Assembly (NCBI GenBank): GCA_030562195.1
Contig: JAUJPP010000005.1
Location: 17,223,106-17,287,105 of the forward strand
Direction: 5' to 3'
Length of the DNA: 64,000 nucleotides
DNA from: Nipponacmea schrenckii
Lineage: Eukaryota > Mollusca > Gastropoda > Lottiidae
Below the pieces are notes generated by a model. It was not told where the DNA came from. It did no database searches and saw nothing but the letters and a program-made list of their open reading frames with translations. Position numbers and translations under genes: made by a program. Below, one piece after another: positions 52,801 to 58,800 of this stretch. Each line of letters starts with the position of its first letter. The stretch's first letter is position 1.

Positions 52801-55800
52801 CTTTGCTCGGCTAACCAGTCTTTCACACGGGGCAGTGACACACCCGTAGCTTTAGCCAAGCGCTGTGGACCGCTGAATCACGCGGGGTGCCCTGGGTCGT
52901 AATAAACTTTCGCTAGTTTTTTCATCATTGAGTTTCTTCTCCACATTCCCGTTTATTTATAGTTGTTCCATCCGGAGCCATCGTGGTTTGGTCCAAGACA
53001 GGGTACAGTTGTCTGACGTGTGGGGGCGTTGTCGGTAAAGGGGACATCGGGGATTTAGGGGATGTCGAACTGCACTCGAACTCAGGAAGCGTTGGTCGCG
53101 TGGGAACTCTAGCGGTGGGGTCCCGCAAGTCTGGGGCGAGAGAAAAAACGGCTCTCGGTAACCCCGGAGGGGTTCGTTTCGTGTGCTTGGTGCGTGCCAT
53201 TATGACATTGACTCGTTCGAGGGGACACCTTTTTATACTTTTGCAACATAGACTATTCCCTTTTTGTTTAAAAGACTAGTTCTCAGGCGCAATTCTTCGG
53301 GCGTGTCTGCTTTTAAGTCGACGAAAAGGTACCCCCTGGCCTCTTTGGTGGCATCCTCGTAAGCTTCTTGCATGAATTTGGATCGACCGGGATACATCTT
53401 TCTTGCTAAAACGCCAATCTGCGATGTGTCTCGGGGATTTTGAACAAAACGAGATAACGGGCATTTAAACTGATGGTTCTTTGTTGTTTGTCAAACATAT
53501 TCTGCACGATATGGATGACACTGACGTTTCGATGAGGACTTTTCTTCGTAAACCATTGTTCGAGGGTGGACCTATCTTCTCCCATCAAATCGTCAATCAC
53601 TAAGATTTGTGGACCGTCTACTTGGGCCATCACGTCGTCGATGTTGTCCAAGCCTTTCACGTACGTAAAGGGAAAATTTTTGGTATTCGCCGAACGCCCA
53701 CACAATCCGTTCGGGTTTAGGATCGGTCAAGTCGGCCATCAGTAACTTTTGCACAAAGACGGTTTTTCCGACTCCTGTAGGGCCGTTGACAAGCATGGTC
53801 CACGGGTGCTTGAGGGACACGTCGTATTCTTGAATCATGATTGGCTGAGGCAAACCCTCCCAAATTTGAAAATTAAAAAACATTTATTAAACATTTTCAC
53901 TTGATGGATAAATGTGTTTCGTGCATTCATGCTATCGACGTCAAAGCTCTCTGTGACTTGGCCTTTGCTGTCAAGCTTGTATATCCAAAGAAAAACTCCC
54001 ATGCAGCAGGGTACATCGTAACTGTGTTTTCGAGCGGCCTCCTCGCATCTATGGAAATCGGGAAATATTTTTGGGTTGGTGACGATGATGGAAGTTTCTC
54101 CATGCAGTCTTCCTTTGAATTCGTACTTGTATCCTACACTATACGTCTTTCTTTTGACCATTTTAAGGTAAGGGCAATCGGGCGACCACTTTTTATATTC
54201 TTCGAACGGTTCGTCCGTACATTTCCATTCTCTGATATCACACGCCACACATTTGACGCTATCCAACTCTCCGGTGGGAATAAAACCAGCTTCGGCCAAA
54301 GAACGCTCGTCTGGTGAAATATGCGGCCAGTTACTGAACGAGTCGAGGCGTTCTTCGAACCACATGAATTTGTCCATGTTGTGTTCTAGACGTTGTTCCT
54401 GTTCAAGTAAATGTTTTGGATTGTCCGTGGGTTCAAAGTAAGGACCGGGTTCAACGTAAACGGTCTGTGGTTCCTCTATGACGCGCTGCAGTCTACAACC
54501 TGGATACATAATGCGAATGTTGCTCGAGAAGTTTCCTTTTCTTAGCGGAGTTTGGTCATGCCACTTGACCAATTCAGCGGGGGGACCCACACCTTGAACA
54601 CAAATAGACAACGCGGGTTTAACATTTTAACATTTTTAATTTACACAGAAAAAAAAATACAATGTTATTACAATTATTTTTCATGCATGCAAAAACTACA
54701 ATACGAAAACTACAATACAAAATACTCAAAATGTCATGCAATAAAATACATTAAACGAGAGGTAAAAGAGTTTTCAGTTTCAGGTTGGGATATTCACGCC
54801 TCATCAGGTGGTACTTCATCCAAGGTGAATGTCTCAACGCTTTCGGAATCCAATAGACGGAACCAAGCAGCATCTGCATCGAGTCGCCGGGGTGATAATC
54901 TTCGATGGCACATAAGTTGAGCACCACTGGCATCCACTCGTCGCCAGTCCATTCTGGGACGGGTACAATGTCCGTTTTTCCTCTGGGACCCATGCTCTTG
55001 ATCAAGGCCATGGCTAGACTTTCACATTCTTCTTTTCCAAGGCTTAAAGACGGCACCTCTTCCTCGGGTTTGGACGTAGAAGTCTGGTTTATAGCTAACT
55101 TTAGTGATTTGGCATTCTTCTTTTGCTTCTTTTTCCTTGCCTCTTCTGCACATTTCGAAGACTTCTCCGCACCAATACCAGTATCGACGGTTTCAGTAGT
55201 ATTCTCTGGGCTCGTTGAGGTTGTTGTCAAACAGTCTTCTAGAAAGGTCGTCAAAGTCGGCGGCATATTCGATATCGGCATTCAAACACTCCGTGCCCGA
55301 TGAATCCACAGTTGAGGCACTTGTGATTGTATTCGATTGGTCGTTTGATACCATAGGTTTTGGGTTCGACTGCTTTCTCCTCTTCTTTTTTCTCTCTGAG
55401 TTCTTTGCATATGTAACAGGCACCATATCCTCTATAACCGGTGGCGTGTTTTCCTTGTTGCCGTTCTTGTTTTCCATGATGTTGTCGTTCTGGGCAATTT
55501 CGATACCAGTGTACATCTTTGCTGCAGTTGAAACAGGTCTTATCCATTGACAAATTGAGAATGCATAATTGTCGAGAGTCTCCGGCTTTTTATTTAATTC
55601 TTCTCGATGCTGATTGGTTTCTCGTTTTCTCCACGCTCATTGGTCGTTTCACGTAATCAGGACGAGTCCAATTCCTCGCTGTACAGTCCAATACGATTTT
55701 AAAAGACGCGCTGAATCGTTGTACCACAGTTCTTCATTCTCCCATCGGGTCACGTGACTTTCAGGGTCTTCTATCAAACTGCCTAATGATTTCTGTATGT

Positions 55801-58800
55801 CTTCCTTGTGTGGCTGCACCTCGTGCCAAGTGTAATCGCCTACTGGATGCGACGTGGTGCCGGTCATTGGAGGCCTAAACAGGAATGGTATTTTTGCGAG
55901 GGGTGTTCGTAGAGGCAACCTATACATTGGTCTTTCTGTTGGTCTTCTATATAAGGCAGGTAATTGTTTTCGACTCTGTACCACAACCACCTCTCTCTCA
56001 CTTATTCTTCAATAGCCGTAAGGGTAAGTGTTGATTGGCTCATTTTGTTGGTTGAACTGCACAAACCTTTTGGTATAAACGACTTTATACTGTTTTTCTT
56101 CGGAACGCGTGCAAAGGCGACGGTCACGGGTTCGAATAATTTTGAAGAGATTGGTAACGACGAGAGAAGTGTTAGTTTGAACGTTTTCCACAATGCCTTT
56201 CACCGAGTCGAAATTCAATTTCTGTGAGCCTCGATAATTCAAGGTAAATCCTCGCACCTTACATACGGTTTCGCCATTAGACAGTTTATAAGCGTAGTTT
56301 TTAGCTCCACCACTGACGAATTCGGTGATGCTCACGTCCTCCGCCAACTCGTCTTTCCATTCTCCTAAACTGTTGCCTCGGGTGGGATTCCACTTGCCTG
56401 GATGGTGAATACGTTCCCCCAAATATTCCAAAACAGAGTTTCAGGCGAGCCTGAGCCGTGACGCAAGCAGCAATGTCGACATTTGTAATGGGTGAAGGCT
56501 GTACGTGTTCTTCAAATTTCAAGCGCTCCACCATGTCCATGTTGTCGTTGACCAATTGCACATCTTTAATGGTTTCGGTCACGTCCGTCAAAAGTTCGAA
56601 ATATTTTGATGGCTCCGTCAAGTATTCCGTTTGGCTAAAGTTATCCCGCTGACCAAATTTTCCCCACAAAATATTTAACTTTAGTTTACTGCTGTTCCGT
56701 ATTCCATTGTTGTAATGTATTTCGGAAGGATCCAGGCGTATGCCTTCTTTTTGAAAGACATCTTCCACAAATTTAGCTTTTTCCTCATCGGTACTACATT
56801 CTGGGCTGGGGGGGGGGGGGGTGGGTAACCACTACTCTCCATTTTCGTTTTTAAGTAATGGTCTATGTATCCTGCAAACAGACCTCCCGTTTTTGTTCGA
56901 CTGTCATATTGGCTCCGATTTTTCTTCTGACCAATGCCACACTTCAAAGACTTTCCTGATGGTATAACCCAGAGAAGCAGCTTCCTTCAGTTCCAGGGCC
57001 ACGTACGTGCCTACCCAGACTCTTTCATCATCGGAATGTGGACAGGGCACGTATTCGGCAATCTCCGGAGCTTGCATGTGTTCGACTAAACAAGAACGAC
57101 ACAGTGGAAACGTTGTTTTGTTGTTCCATCGAAACGGCAACACGGGGTGATACAGTTGTTGGGGTGGTACGACTTGGCATTGTATCAACCCCTCGTACTG
57201 TTTCCAATTCACTTGGTCCGGTTGTGTGTTCATTTGGGGTTCTTGAATGGGAAATTGGCCGTATTTGCAGATATAGGGATACAAAGACACAACATCCAAG
57301 TACCTAATCTCTTTATCCTCTTTCGGAACAGCCACCAATCGTGTCGCATTGGTTCTTCCGCCGAAAAAAACGTCCCTGGGTAACAGCGGTTCGGGATTTG
57401 GCCAGCCATTGACTTCCAAAGCACGAAAAAATTCTTCCTTGTCTCCGTTGGTGCGTCTTTCTTTTTCCACCTGGCATTCCCAGATGGTTACGATGTTTGT
57501 TAGACCGTACTTGGTTTTCAAATCGTGGAGTCTGGCATGGTTTGGGCAGCTCTCTTATGGTTCTTGACGGTACCTTGTACCGGTTATGGAAAGCAAATTT
57601 GGCAGCAGTAGAAGGCGCATCCGAACTCGTAGGCGACGTTGTTTTCCCTGTCAAAACCATCCAAACTGTAGGGTCCCAGTTTTATTCCTCCACCGTTGGC
57701 CGAGTGTTTGATGTTGGGTAAAGCCGTTCCATCTCGAAAAGCGGTTATAGTTCGAATGTGCTGTTCCCATTCTAACCACCGTAAAGCTTTGTTGGACTGT
57801 TGACGTGGTTGATAGCGGTGCCAATCTTCGTCCTTTCCCGAATTCTGCAAAGCTCTCGGTATGATGGGAATAGTGTCCACAGGTAGATAGTTCATCCTGT
57901 ACACTTTGTTACACGCAGCCGCTAATGTCGTGCTGGATTCGAAAGGATCTATACCCGTGTCGACAAGAAAAATGCGTCTAAATTCGCCACAACTTCTTCT
58001 CAAAATATCTACGTCACTCCGACAATAATTAATCAATTCCTTTTGGAAATCAAACGTGTGTCCTTGTTGTTGTTTATACCATTTCTCAAATTTTTCTCTT
58101 TCTTTAAAACTCATGCCATCCGGATCGTAGATCTCAATAGGCGGATAAGACCCCACGTATTGGCTGTTTTCCGGGGTATTAAAAAAATGTTCTTCTTTGT
58201 TTCCGTTGATATCAATGGGACATTTTACATTCTGTATGTAACAGCAGCGATCGGCTTTGGTGTGAAAAATTTTGCAGATTTTGCATTGGTATTCTCCGCA
58301 GACGTGATCATCTAATCGTCTATGAGTCTTGAGGACGCCCAATCCTCGATTAAGATCATCGGTACATGCTGGTCCAGACTTTTGACATTTTTGGCACATC
58401 ACGTGACATTTGTGATCTTGGGCATTGTTATAACCTACTTGACAGGTCTCGCAGAAATACGATCGTTCTACGAAAGCAGTCATTTTAGTGATGACATCGA
58501 AATGATTTGAATGATGGTATAAATTCAAATGTTTTGGCGTTCCTTCCACGTACTTGTGAGGGCTGTAAGCTGCTTTGCTAAAAAGTTGCTAAGAATAAAT
58601 ATTCAGTTGGTTACCTTCTTTGCCTAAAGCTTGGCCATACAAGTCCCAATCTTCTTGGCCTCGACATGCCTCCATCCGACCGCCAACTTTTTCAATTAAA
58701 CGGTGTGTCTTCTTGGTTTGGAACCTATTGGGTCCAGTCCTTCTCAATTTTTCGCGTCCTGCTTCCCATTCTTTTGTGTTTCCTTTGACCGCATAATGTT

